From an uncultured Akkermansia sp. (GTDB taxonomy: Bacteria; Verrucomicrobiota; Verrucomicrobiia; Verrucomicrobiales; Akkermansiaceae), in assembly GCA_904501915.1 (NCBI GenBank), contig CAJGCV010000068.1, positions 1-11,206 on the forward strand: 11,206 bases of DNA, read 5' to 3'. Of the stretch, positions 1-6,657 are shown one piece after another. The first letter of the stretch is position 1; every line of letters begins with the position of its first letter. Under the pieces are notes generated by a model, which saw only the letters and a list, made by a program, of their open reading frames with translations, searched no databases and was not told the DNA's origin. Made by a program: the position numbers and the translations under genes.

Positions 1-135
1 AATCGGAAAGTATTACTTCCCCTGTACGAACGCGGGTGTACCCCCAGTCGGTCGATGTTAGTTGCGATCTCTCATCGACTTCTCCGCAGGCTCGGATTTT
101 ACCCCGAACGCGTTCAATTTACCACAAAAAATTAA
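1..135 (+). CDS. Possible C-terminal tail of an unidentified protein (partial)
   Basis: The first reading frame is open from base 1 to a TAA at 133-135, giving a 44-residue tail that starts outside the window. The peptide is basic and partly helical in character, with a stretch reading SMLVAISHRLLRRLGFYPER followed by VQFTTKN. This resembles a protein C-terminus more than random translation, but another frame is also open here. The basic pattern faintly recalls transposase tails; I cannot assign a family. If real, the hairpin at 159-183 would be its downstream terminator. Confidence is low because only 44 codons are visible and no motif is diagnostic. Confidence 0.25.
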   Translation, partial: NRKVLLPLYERGCTPSRSMLVAISHRLLRRLGFYPERVQFTTKN

Positions 136-145
136 CCGAGTGCGA

Positions 146-183
146 ATTACGAAGTAATGCCCGGCAGACGCGGTTTGCCGGGC
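146..183. terminator. Tandem hairpins, terminator-like, left of the ankyrin gene
   Basis: A small hairpin (ATTAC, loop GAA, GTAAT; 146-158) is immediately followed by a perfect 8-bp stem GCCCGGCA/TGCCGGGC with a 9-base loop (159-183). Only three T follow on the plus strand and there is no T run on the minus strand, so termination would be weak. The larger hairpin closely resembles the pgk terminator at 2325-2350. Confidence 0.4.
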
Positions 184-467
184 TTTGGAAGGATTTATCC
201 TCTGTGAAGTTTATATCTCGCGCAAGGGGGCGTCACCGGGAAAAGCGTGGTTATATGTCATGGGCCCAGGAACTGAGAATCTGGGTATGTTTTTTGATGA
301 TTTCGTCCTTACCAGCCCCTTTGCGTTGGTGCTGACAGGGTTTGCACCATGATGAAGCAGTATTTGCAGGAGTGCAGCTTATACCGATGCTTTCTGGAAG
401 TAAGAAAAATCGGGAGTGGCGGAGAAATGTCGGGCCGTGGCGTCGCAAGCGTGTAAGACGGGTGCTT
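184..467. other. Intergenic stretch without an assignable gene
   Basis: This 284-base stretch lies downstream of the ankyrin gene (which is read on the minus strand) and beyond the hairpin at 159-183. A frame on the plus strand stays open from 158 to 352 but has no good start codon or ribosome binding site. I see no clear hairpin with a T tail that would serve as the ankyrin gene's terminator. Confidence 0.4.
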
Positions 468-2225
468 TTATCTTTTCTTACATGCTTCCTGTATGATTTT
501 TATGCATTTTCTGCCGAGCTTTTTGTTGTGTGTTTTACCGGTTGTATAGCCGCCTTCTTTGAGGATGTATTTTGCTGTTAGGAACTTTTCGCTTCTATAT
601 TCCGTTGCGGCATGAGTCTTCGCGTATTCAAGTAAATTATGGGGGCTGTTGCCGGGAAGCATAGGATCTGCTCCATGCGCCAACAGAATTTTTATGGCCA
701 CAATATTACCACACAGTGCGGCGGTGTGGAGCGCAGAGGGTCTGCCGTTTCTGTGTGTGTGGTGGATATTGGGATCTACTCCTTCTTTGCTGAGTAGTTT
801 TATGAGAGTTGATATGTAGAAATTTTCGGTGCAGAATGCCAGAAGCGCACTCTGCGGATTGCTTTCCTGGTTCACATCAAAGTCCGGATGTTGAATCAAC
901 TGCTCGATGATTTCGTGATTGTGCGTGTTGAAAATTTCTTTTATAGCTGTGATGTCGTTAACGTAAATTTGGGGGTGTTTCAGAAGCTCTTTTACGCATT
1001 CGGCGCTGCCTTTACCTTTTGCCGCGTCTGCGAGAGATGCACTGTACACCTTTGCTTTTGGCAGAGACAGGAGAAGCTTCAGGCATTTCACGCTGCCACA
1101 ACGTGCAGCCAGGGACAGGAATGAGCAGGATCCCCATATGTTTCTATTTGTGCTGAACGGCTCTTGTTGTTGCAGTTGGCTTAATTTATCTGCATCATCG
1201 TTTGCAATTGCCTCAATGTGGGCAATGTAATGGCATTGTCTGACATCTATATGTTTACAGACTGCAGATATTACGTGTGAGTGTCCGTTATTGATGGCAT
1301 CTGTGAGACGATGCTTCCAGTTTGTGTGCTTGAAATGGCCGGTGTTGAGAAGAAGTGCAATGCATTCATCTGATTTTCTATGATCCGCCCATTCTAATGC
1401 AGCATTGAGGTTAAGTCCGGAATCGGATTCGAGAAGGAGTTTTGCAATTTCCGGCATGTTGTGTTGAACTGCACTTTGCAAACACCTGTTTCTCTGCTTT
1501 GTGTCCAGATTGCTATGCTTAAGGATAAGTTTAGCCATTCTGGTATCTCTTTTTATCATGGTGATGCCGAATGGGGTCAGCCGCACGGATGTAGTAGTTA
1601 AACTTGCTCCTGCAAAGATTAATTTTTTTGCCGCATGATAATCTCCCGCCATGCAGGCATCGTTTAGAGTATTACCAGATTCAAATTGCGGAGCGTTGCG
1701 AATGTAACGATCTGTTTCCCTGTCCTGACATGCATACAACTGTTCGGGGGTAATCCCGTCTTCGTAAGCGCCGGCTTTCACCAGAAGTCTGACGGAGATG
1801 TTCTTTTTTACGTTTTTTTTATCTATATTGTTCGGTGTATGGGTAATGGCGTAGTCAAATGCATGATTGAGCGTTTCCTGATTCTGGCCCGCTAAAAGCA
1901 AGTCTGCCAGGATTGGAAAGCAGCCATCATGGATTGCTTGCAATATGGCTTCTTCATAGATATCGGGGGTAATACCATGCTTTTTCAGCCTGGCGCAGGC
2001 TTCGTTTCGCTCTTTTTCAGATGGCGATTTGAGATTCACTTCTGTGTTCAGCCCTTCTGCTGCCCCTGCAATGCTGCCATAGTCCCGATGTTGTTTTTTG
2101 TTACTTTTTCTGCCGGATTGCGTGGTTGTGTCAGAGAAGACAAAAGGAGCCATGAACGCAAAAGTAATGGCCAGAAGTCCAACTGCGGCGATGCATATGA
2201 GAATATGGTGGCGTCTGAGAGCCAT
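468..2225 (-). CDS. Exported or membrane-anchored ankyrin-repeat protein
   Basis: This 585-residue protein begins with a basic stretch (ALRRHH) and a long hydrophobic segment at about residues 8-30, then a polar linker. It is therefore either a signal-anchor protein or a secreted one, with its bulk outside the cytoplasm. The rest consists of degenerate ankyrin repeats (paired helices). The clearest is at residues 494-521, with SALHTAALCGN and IKILLAHGADP; others include SFLSLAARCGSVKCLKLLLS and ECIALLLNTGHF. Ankyrin repeats bind other proteins; the partner cannot be told. No enzymatic domain is seen. An in-frame TAA at 2238-2240 limits any N-terminal extension, so ATG 2225 is the likely start, although no ribosome binding site lies at normal distance. 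The gene is AT-richer than pgk beside it and is bracketed by related hairpins, which suggests acquisition or rapid evolution. Confidence 0.85.
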   Translation of the reverse strand: MALRRHHILICIAAVGLLAITFAFMAPFVFSDTTTQSGRKSNKKQHRDYGSIAGAAEGLNTEVNLKSPSEKERNEACARLKKHGITPDIYEEAILQAIHDGCFPILADLLLAGQNQETLNHAFDYAITHTPNNIDKKNVKKNISVRLLVKAGAYEDGITPEQLYACQDRETDRYIRNAPQFESGNTLNDACMAGDYHAAKKLIFAGASLTTTSVRLTPFGITMIKRDTRMAKLILKHSNLDTKQRNRCLQSAVQHNMPEIAKLLLESDSGLNLNAALEWADHRKSDECIALLLNTGHFKHTNWKHRLTDAINNGHSHVISAVCKHIDVRQCHYIAHIEAIANDDADKLSQLQQQEPFSTNRNIWGSCSFLSLAARCGSVKCLKLLLSLPKAKVYSASLADAAKGKGSAECVKELLKHPQIYVNDITAIKEIFNTHNHEIIEQLIQHPDFDVNQESNPQSALLAFCTENFYISTLIKLLSKEGVDPNIHHTHRNGRPSALHTAALCGNIVAIKILLAHGADPMLPGNSPHNLLEYAKTHAATEYRSEKFLTAKYILKEGGYTTGKTHNKKLGRKCIKIIQEACKKR

Positions 2226-2317
2226 AATGGTAGAGTGTTATGTTTAATGCACGTTGCTGTTTCTCCTTAGGGATGGAATATCTTTCATTTTAAGGATTTT
2301 GTGAGAAAATGTACAGC

Positions 2318-2354
2318 AAAAAAAGCCCGGCAGACACTCGTCTGCCGGGCTTTT
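2318..2354 (-). terminator. Rho-independent terminator of pgk
   Basis: A perfect 11-bp stem (GCCCGGCAGAC / GTCTGCCGGGC, loop ACTC; 2325-2350) is flanked by seven A on the left and four T on the right. Read on the minus strand it ends in seven T, 27 bases past the pgk stop codon. It should also isolate the ankyrin gene from pgk transcription. Confidence 0.9.
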
Positions 2355-2376
2355 GAAAGGATGAATCCCAGAATAT

Positions 2377-3576
2377 TTACTTCTCGGAGAGGGAGCCGAT
2401 GCCGGGAAGCACCTTGCCTTCGAGCAGCTCCAGGGAAGCGCCACCACCGGTGGAGCAGAAGGAGAGCTTGTCGGCAACCTTGAACTTCTTGGCTGCGGTC
2501 ACGGAGTCACCACCACCCACGATGGAGGTGCAGTCACTCTCGGCGAGGCATTCAGCCAGAGCCTTGGTGCCCTTGGAGAAGGAGTCGAGCTCGAACACAC
2601 CCAGCGGGCCGTTCCAGAGCACGGTTTTAGCACCCTTGATGATGCTGCAGAATTCCTCGATGGCCTTGTCTCCGATGTCGATGCCCATGCCGTCTGCAGG
2701 AACGGAACCACCCTCAGCCCAGGGAGCGGTGCAGAATGTTTCTGCGCCTTCCTCAAACTTGTAGGAGTAGCGGGTGTCGGCGGGAAGCACGAAGGTCACG
2801 CCCTTGGCCTTGGCGTCAGCCAGAATCTGGTTGGCGAGGTCGAGCTTGTCGGCTTCAATCTTGGAGTTGCCTACATCATGTCCCTGGGCAGCCAGGAAGG
2901 TGTTGGCCATAGCACCACCGATGATGAAGGTCTGGCTCTTCTCCATGAGCTTGGAGAGCACCTGAATCTTGTCGGAAACCTTGGCGCCGCCCATGATTAC
3001 CACGAAGGGCTGCTCGGGGGAGTTGAGCTTGCCCTCGAGGTACTCGAGCTCGCGCTCGATGAGGAAGCCCATGGCGGATTTCTCTGCGAAGTGGGTCACA
3101 CCCTCGGTGGAGGCGTGGGCGCGGTGGGCAGAGCCGAAAGCATCGTTCACATAGAGGGTGGCGTCACCCAGCAGAGCCTTGGCGAACTCGGGGTCGTTCT
3201 TCTTTTCCTTCTTGTCGAAGCGCACGTTGTCGAGCAGCATCACATCGCCATTCTGCAGGGCCTTGCGGGCAGCAGTGGCGGCTTCACCGATGGTCTCGGG
3301 AACGAAAGCAACGGGCTTGCCGAGGTGGCCGGCGAGGCATTCGGCAGCAGCAGCGAGGGAGAACTCAGCCTGATAGCCAGTGCCCTCAGGGCGGCCCAGG
3401 TGGGAGCAGAGAACGAGACGGGCGCCGTTCTCGAGCAGGTACTTGATGGTGGGCAGAGCGGCAACGATGCGGGCATCGTTGGTAATCTTGCCGTCCTTCA
3501 TGGGCACGTTGAAGTCAACGCGCATGAGCACTTCCTTGCCGGCGACATCGAGGTCGCGTACAGTGAGTTTAGCCAT
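2377..3576 (-). CDS. pgk: Phosphoglycerate kinase
   Basis: Phosphoglycerate kinase transfers phosphate from 1,3-bisphosphoglycerate to ADP, the first ATP-forming step of glycolysis; it is cytoplasmic and monomeric. The 399-residue length is typical. Family motifs are in order: RVDFNVP (19-25) and HLGRPEG (from 59) in the substrate-binding N-domain, LLDNVRF, NDAFGSAHRAHAST, then GGAKVSDKI, WNGPLGVFE and GGGDSVTA in the nucleotide-binding C-domain. The start MAKLTV at 3576 fits the family; the frame runs 17 codons further upstream to 3627, but that part has no homology-like character and would include the promoter. No ribosome binding site precedes the ATG. A TATAAT lies 7 bases before the start, suggesting a leaderless mRNA. 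It is divergent from the small membrane protein gene. Confidence 0.98.
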   Translation of the reverse strand: MAKLTVRDLDVAGKEVLMRVDFNVPMKDGKITNDARIVAALPTIKYLLENGARLVLCSHLGRPEGTGYQAEFSLAAAAECLAGHLGKPVAFVPETIGEAATAARKALQNGDVMLLDNVRFDKKEKKNDPEFAKALLGDATLYVNDAFGSAHRAHASTEGVTHFAEKSAMGFLIERELEYLEGKLNSPEQPFVVIMGGAKVSDKIQVLSKLMEKSQTFIIGGAMANTFLAAQGHDVGNSKIEADKLDLANQILADAKAKGVTFVLPADTRYSYKFEEGAETFCTAPWAEGGSVPADGMGIDIGDKAIEEFCSIIKGAKTVLWNGPLGVFELDSFSKGTKALAECLAESDCTSIVGGGDSVTAAKKFKVADKLSFCSTGGGASLELLEGKVLPGIGSLSEK

Positions 3577-3583
3577 AGTTACT

Positions 3584-3589
3584 ATTATA
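3584..3589 (-). promoter_or_regulatory. Probable pgk -10 box, immediately before the start
   Basis: TATAAT on the minus strand ends 7 bases upstream of the pgk ATG. A transcript from it would begin at or within about 3 bases of the start codon. A -35 match at 17-base spacing (TCCCCA) is weak, so a promoter further upstream is also possible. Confidence 0.45.
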
Positions 3590-3751
3590 TTATGTGGTTG
3601 AAGTTTTGGGGAAAATTGCGTTGGCAATTGCTCCGTGCGGCGTATTTTATCGAAAAATCCTCATTTTTCAAGGCTAAATGCATGGACTGGCCGGAAAAAT
3701 GAACGAAATAGCTTGATAATGATAAGGAATGTGATAGAGTGGAAGAACAAT

Positions 3752-4027
3752 ATGGGTGGAAAGTACCGTAAGAAGAAGGATGAAGAGATGACGCTGCGCC
3801 GGCATTCCCGGCCGAGGCAGCGTGCGGCGCGGCGTGTATCCGTGGCAACAGCCTGGGTGGCGCTGGCAGTAGTGGTGGCGGCGTTGCCGCTGGCTTCCTG
3901 GGTGCGGATGCTGCAGGCGGGGGAGCAGGTGAACTGGGTGCCGGCGCTTCTGGGGACTGCGTTCATGCTGCTGGTGAGCGTGCTGTGTATGCGCACAGCA
4001 TACCGCAGGCTGCACAGCCACCGCTGA
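3752..4027 (+). CDS. Small basic protein with two predicted membrane helices
   Basis: I do not recognise this 91-residue protein. It has a lysine/arginine-rich cytoplasmic-type N-terminus (GGKYRKKKDEE, then LRRHSRPRQRAARR), a hydrophobic segment of about 20 residues ending in ALPLASWV, a short loop (RMLQAGEQVN) and a second hydrophobic segment (VPALLGTAFMLLVSVLCM) before a short basic tail. Under the positive-inside rule both ends should be cytoplasmic. Two starts are credible: ATG 3752, preceded by GGAAG at 6 bases, and ATG 3788, preceded by AAGGA at 7 bases (79 residues). A weak hairpin (CCGCT/AGCGG, 4021-4036) followed by TTTCTAAATT overlaps the stop codon. It lies 57 bases before the YD-repeat gene on the same strand, so the two may be co-transcribed. 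Confidence 0.6.
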   Translation: MGGKYRKKKDEEMTLRRHSRPRQRAARRVSVATAWVALAVVVAALPLASWVRMLQAGEQVNWVPALLGTAFMLLVSVLCMRTAYRRLHSHR

Positions 4028-4084
4028 CGCAAGCGGTTTCTAAATTGTATTCAATGGCGTGCAGGGGTGTTGGGTCACACCTGC

Positions 4085-5269
4085 ATGCGGAAGTTGATAA
4101 AGCGTGCCGGGCGTAGTTTGTTGGGCTTGTTTGAAGTGGCCTGGCATTATCTGGGGAGCCTTGCCGCGGTGAGTTTATTTGCGGCGGTGCTGGGACTGGG
4201 TATTTACCATGCAGTGGTACAGGATGTTACTCCTCGCTATTATTGTTATGCCGGGGTGCATAATCCGGCGGGGGCGGAGCCGCCGAGTGGCATCATACCG
4301 CTGGGCGAGTCTGTATCGCCAGGTATTCCGCATGTGCGCCTGGAATATAATAATAAGGGTGGGTTGCAGCGCATGAAATATGTGGATGCCGCCGGGCGTT
4401 TATCGGCACTGCCCGGTAGTGCCGTGGCAGTGCAGCTCTTGCAGTATGATAGTGCTGGCAGGCTGTTGAAACGCGAGAACCGCGGTGTTACCGGGACTGC
4501 GGTGTGTGATGCACAAGGTGTGGCTGTGCGGGAATTTGAGTATGATGCCGCGGGAAACCTGGTTCGCATGCGGTTTCGGGATGCTGCCGGAGACCTGGTG
4601 ATGCCGCGTTTCCCAGGCTATGCCGAGAGCCGTATGAAGTATGATGCACTGGGGCGTCCTGTATTAGTGGAGTATCTGGATGAAACCGGAAAACCTGTTG
4701 TAAATGCCGCAGGGGAGCAGCGCGTGGAGTATGTATACGCTGATGATGATAAAGAGGTGAGCCGGCGGAATTATATAGATGGAGCACTGGCAGATAATTG
4801 CTGCGGTGTGGCGCAGGAGGTGTACCACGTAACAGAAACGGGGGCTGAGCGCCATTGGCTGAATGCCAGGGGAGAGCGAACGCTGCATCGCGGAATCTGC
4901 GCGTCTTCGGTTATATGCGATACGTGCTTGAGCAAGGGAATAACCCGGAGGCGGTATGTCGGCGCCAGTGGGAAAGAGGGAATGGTTACTCCCGTTTGTG
5001 CTGAATATACGGCGCGTTGCAATGCTGAAGGTAAGCCGGTGTGGGAATGTTTTGGCGGGGTGGATGGCTTGCCGGTGGATAATCCTGCGTGTGGTTATGC
5101 GGAGCGCGCGTGTGTGTACGACGCCCGCGGTGAGTTGGAAAGGGAATACTTCTGGGATGCGTGCGGAAATCCTGCAGCTGTGTGTGAGGTGCATCATGTT
5201 CCTACCCCTCAGGGGAATTATGCGTTAAGTCTGCATGCCGATGGCGCCACTTCTGTGCAACCGAAATAG
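4085..5269 (+). CDS. Membrane-anchored, cysteine-rich YD-repeat-like protein
   Basis: This 394-residue protein has a basic N-terminus (MRKLIKRAGR), one hydrophobic segment (about residues 23-45) and a long extracytoplasmic-type remainder. That remainder is built from roughly nine degenerate units of about 32-34 residues resembling RHS/YD repeats: for example FEYDAAGNLVRM, MKYDALGRPVLVEYLDETGK and CVYDARGELEREYFWDACGN. Such repeats form beta-hairpin surfaces in cell-surface and toxin-shell proteins, but no toxin core, peptidase or RHS hyperconserved motif is seen here. There are 14 cysteines, all after the membrane segment, including NCC and ICASSVICDTC, hinting at disulfides. ATG 4085 is chosen; an in-frame GTG lies 6 codons upstream at 4067. 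Neither has a convincing ribosome binding site. Function unknown. Confidence 0.75.
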   Translation: MRKLIKRAGRSLLGLFEVAWHYLGSLAAVSLFAAVLGLGIYHAVVQDVTPRYYCYAGVHNPAGAEPPSGIIPLGESVSPGIPHVRLEYNNKGGLQRMKYVDAAGRLSALPGSAVAVQLLQYDSAGRLLKRENRGVTGTAVCDAQGVAVREFEYDAAGNLVRMRFRDAAGDLVMPRFPGYAESRMKYDALGRPVLVEYLDETGKPVVNAAGEQRVEYVYADDDKEVSRRNYIDGALADNCCGVAQEVYHVTETGAERHWLNARGERTLHRGICASSVICDTCLSKGITRRRYVGASGKEGMVTPVCAEYTARCNAEGKPVWECFGGVDGLPVDNPACGYAERACVYDARGELEREYFWDACGNPAAVCEVHHVPTPQGNYALSLHADGATSVQPK

Positions 5270-5316
5270 AATGAATCCACAATGAATGGCTGAGTATCAT
5301 TTATGTGGCTTTGTTG

Positions 5317-5345
5317 TTGAAATATGGTGGCTTGTGGTGTAGTAT
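5317..5345 (+). promoter_or_regulatory. Promoter of the metallo-hydrolase gene
   Basis: TTGAAA (5317-5322), a 17-base spacer and TAGTAT (5340-5345) form a good sigma70-like promoter. The -10 box ends 7 bases before ATG 5353, implying a leaderless or nearly leaderless transcript. It also argues against earlier in-frame starts, since ATG 5344 lies inside the box. Confidence 0.6.
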
Positions 5346-5352
5346 GGAGTGC

Positions 5353-6162
5353 ATGAAATGCTCTCTTACGATGCTGGGTACCGGTAATGCCGCCGTTACG
5401 CGTTGCTATAATACATGTTTTGTACTGCGGCATGGGGAGCGTTGTTTTCTTACGGATGGCGGTGGGGGAAACGGCATTCTGGAGCACCTGGCGAAAGCTT
5501 CTGTTCCACTCGCTGATATTCATGAAATTTTTCTGACGCACACACATACGGATCACATTTTCGGTGTCGTGTGGGTGGTGCGTATGATTGCTCAGGGGAT
5601 GAATGCGGGCAAGTATGCTGGTGAGCTGCGCGTGTTCGGGCATGCCGAGGGATTGCAGACTCTGGAGATGATTTGCCGGGCTACGCTGCCTGGTAAGGTG
5701 ACGGCTCACTTCGGCCATGATATTCTTTTTATGCCTCTGGAGGATGGAGACGTTTTTTCTGCTGCCGGTTTGCCTGGGGTGGCTTTCGATATAGGCTCTA
5801 CCAAGGCAAAACAATTCGGCTACGCTCTCACCCTGCCGGATGGTCAGCGCCTGGTCTGCCTGGGGGATGAACCCTACAATGAAAAGAACGAATCCATCGC
5901 GCGAGGGGCTGATTGGTTGCTTTGTGAGGCGTTCTGTCTGCATGCCGACGCGGAGCGTTTCAAACCTTATGAGAAACACCACAGCACTGCGCTTGATGCC
6001 GGGCGTCTGGCTGCTGGGCTGGGGGTGCGGCATCTGCTGCTCTACCACACAGAGGATGCAACTCTTGAAACGCGCCGCGCTACTTATGCAGCAGAGGCTG
6101 CCCAGCACTTCTCTGGCACTGTTTATGTGCCAGATGATGGCGAATTGCTAGATTTATGCTGA
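5353..6162 (+). CDS. Metallo-beta-lactamase-fold hydrolase, RNase Z-like
   Basis: This 269-residue cytoplasmic protein has the metallo-beta-lactamase fold signature THTHTDHIFG, with HxHxDH at residues 63-68 for two-metal binding. Further expected ligands are Asp172 in CLGDEPYNE and His232 in LLLYHTED, preceded by HHSTALDAG, as in RNase Z-like members. The N-terminus (LTMLGTGNAA, CYNTCFVL) is typical of a subfamily of uncharacterised hydrolases; whether it acts on tRNA 3' ends, cyclic nucleotides or small esters cannot be told. The metal-binding His usually found between the HxHxDH motif and the Asp is not obvious: DIGSTKAKQFGY (from residue 146) has Gly148 where I would look for it. The start at 5353 fits the family's short N-terminus and the promoter position; in-frame starts at 5305 and 5344 were set aside. 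Confidence 0.85.
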   Translation: MKCSLTMLGTGNAAVTRCYNTCFVLRHGERCFLTDGGGGNGILEHLAKASVPLADIHEIFLTHTHTDHIFGVVWVVRMIAQGMNAGKYAGELRVFGHAEGLQTLEMICRATLPGKVTAHFGHDILFMPLEDGDVFSAAGLPGVAFDIGSTKAKQFGYALTLPDGQRLVCLGDEPYNEKNESIARGADWLLCEAFCLHADAERFKPYEKHHSTALDAGRLAAGLGVRHLLLYHTEDATLETRRATYAAEAAQHFSGTVYVPDDGELLDLC

Positions 6163-6199
6163 AAATTGCCATTTTGCTCTATTTTTGTTAAAAGTTGTA

Positions 6200-6223
6200 A
6201 CATGCATATAGTGAGTTGCATGT
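6200..6223. repeat. Inverted repeat ACATGCA/TGCATGT
   Basis: Two perfect 7-base arms are separated by 10 bases, 37 bases beyond the metallo-hydrolase stop codon. There is no T run after it, so it is more like an operator or RNA stem than a terminator. Confidence 0.4.
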
Positions 6224-6284
6224 AGATAAAAATATGTCGAAATAGGCTCTTCTGGCGCGCGTGTAGCACTGCGTTCCGTATATC

Positions 6285-6379
6285 TGGAGGGGGATTTTAC
6301 CTCCATTCGCAGGAAAAACGCCATTGATTTGTTTGTTTTGGGTGTCAAAACACCGGCTGTCCGGTGCTGTGTTTTTTTT
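6285..6379 (+). terminator. Hairpin plus Rho-independent terminator in the noncoding region
   Basis: A 6-bp hairpin TGGAGG/CCTCCA with a 9-base loop (6285-6305) precedes a terminator: CACCGG, loop CTGT, CCGGTG (6351-6366), then CTGTG and eight T (6372-6379). The outer AAAACAC/GTGTTTT can pair instead and lengthen the stem. It lies about 190 bases after the metallo-hydrolase stop, so it ends either a long 3' UTR or a small RNA. Confidence 0.65.
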
Positions 6380-6596
6380 CCTGAACGCTGTGGATTGCCT
6401 GAAAAGGAGCGGCGCGGCTGCGTAAGCGCGAAAAACTGGTCAAAATTCCAGAATTTTACATGAAAACGCATTTCCGGTATCTTATAAAACGCACAGTAGC
6501 AAAACGGTAGAATATAAAACGATGTGGTGTAATGACATTGGTAAAAAATGGGCATTGGTGTTAAAACGGTGTGCAAAAATGGGTGAATTCCGGTAT
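6380..6596. repeat. AT-rich noncoding stretch with several short direct repeats
   Basis: Four pairs of short direct repeats occur in the right half: TTCCGGTAT (6472-6480, 6588-6596), TATAAAACG (6483-6491, 6513-6521), AAAACGGT (6501-6508, 6563-6570) and CATTGGT (6536-6542, 6553-6559). No coding frame is credible. Position upstream of the ribbon-helix-helix gene suggests a control region. Confidence 0.45.
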
Positions 6597-6636
6597 ATAA
6601 ACACCCGAAAACATGTGTGTCAGCGGGGGTGTTTAT
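6597..6636. promoter_or_regulatory. 10-bp inverted repeat before the ribbon-helix-helix gene
   Basis: ATAAACACCC (6597-6606) and GGGTGTTTAT (6627-6636) are perfect inverted arms 20 bases apart, ending 21 bases before the ribbon-helix-helix start. It could be the operator for autoregulation, or a stem in the leader RNA that holds the ribosome binding site region. Confidence 0.5.
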
Positions 6637-6657
6637 GGTTGAAGCAGGTAGGGTGAT

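Noticed and set aside
36..335. 99-codon plus-strand frame at the left edge
   Set aside because: It runs straight through the hairpin at 159-183, has no ribosome binding site and its composition is not protein-like.
251..448. 65-codon minus-strand frame downstream of the ankyrin gene
   Set aside because: It needs a non-ATG start without a ribosome binding site; a CKPC pair is the only motif-like element.
342..581. 79-codon plus-strand frame with a basic then hydrophobic peptide
   Set aside because: It overlaps the 3' end of the ankyrin gene on the other strand; the hydrophobic part is the antisense of coding sequence.
3577..3627. N-terminal extension of pgk by 17 codons
   Set aside because: The MAKLTV start matches the family, and the extension would cover the TATAAT box.
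2878..3702. 274-codon open frame opposite pgk
   Set aside because: Antisense shadow of a codon-biased gene with complete pgk motifs.
4664..5197. 177-codon open frame opposite the YD-repeat gene
   Set aside because: The plus strand carries the repeat pattern; the antisense peptide has no structure or start signal.
5305..5352. N-terminal extension of the metallo-hydrolase by 16 codons
   Set aside because: It overlaps the promoter, and the family normally begins just before the LGTGNA motif.
5218..6108. 296-codon open frame opposite the metallo-hydrolase
   Set aside because: The plus strand has the HxHxDH motif and a matching promoter; the antisense peptide shows no domain.
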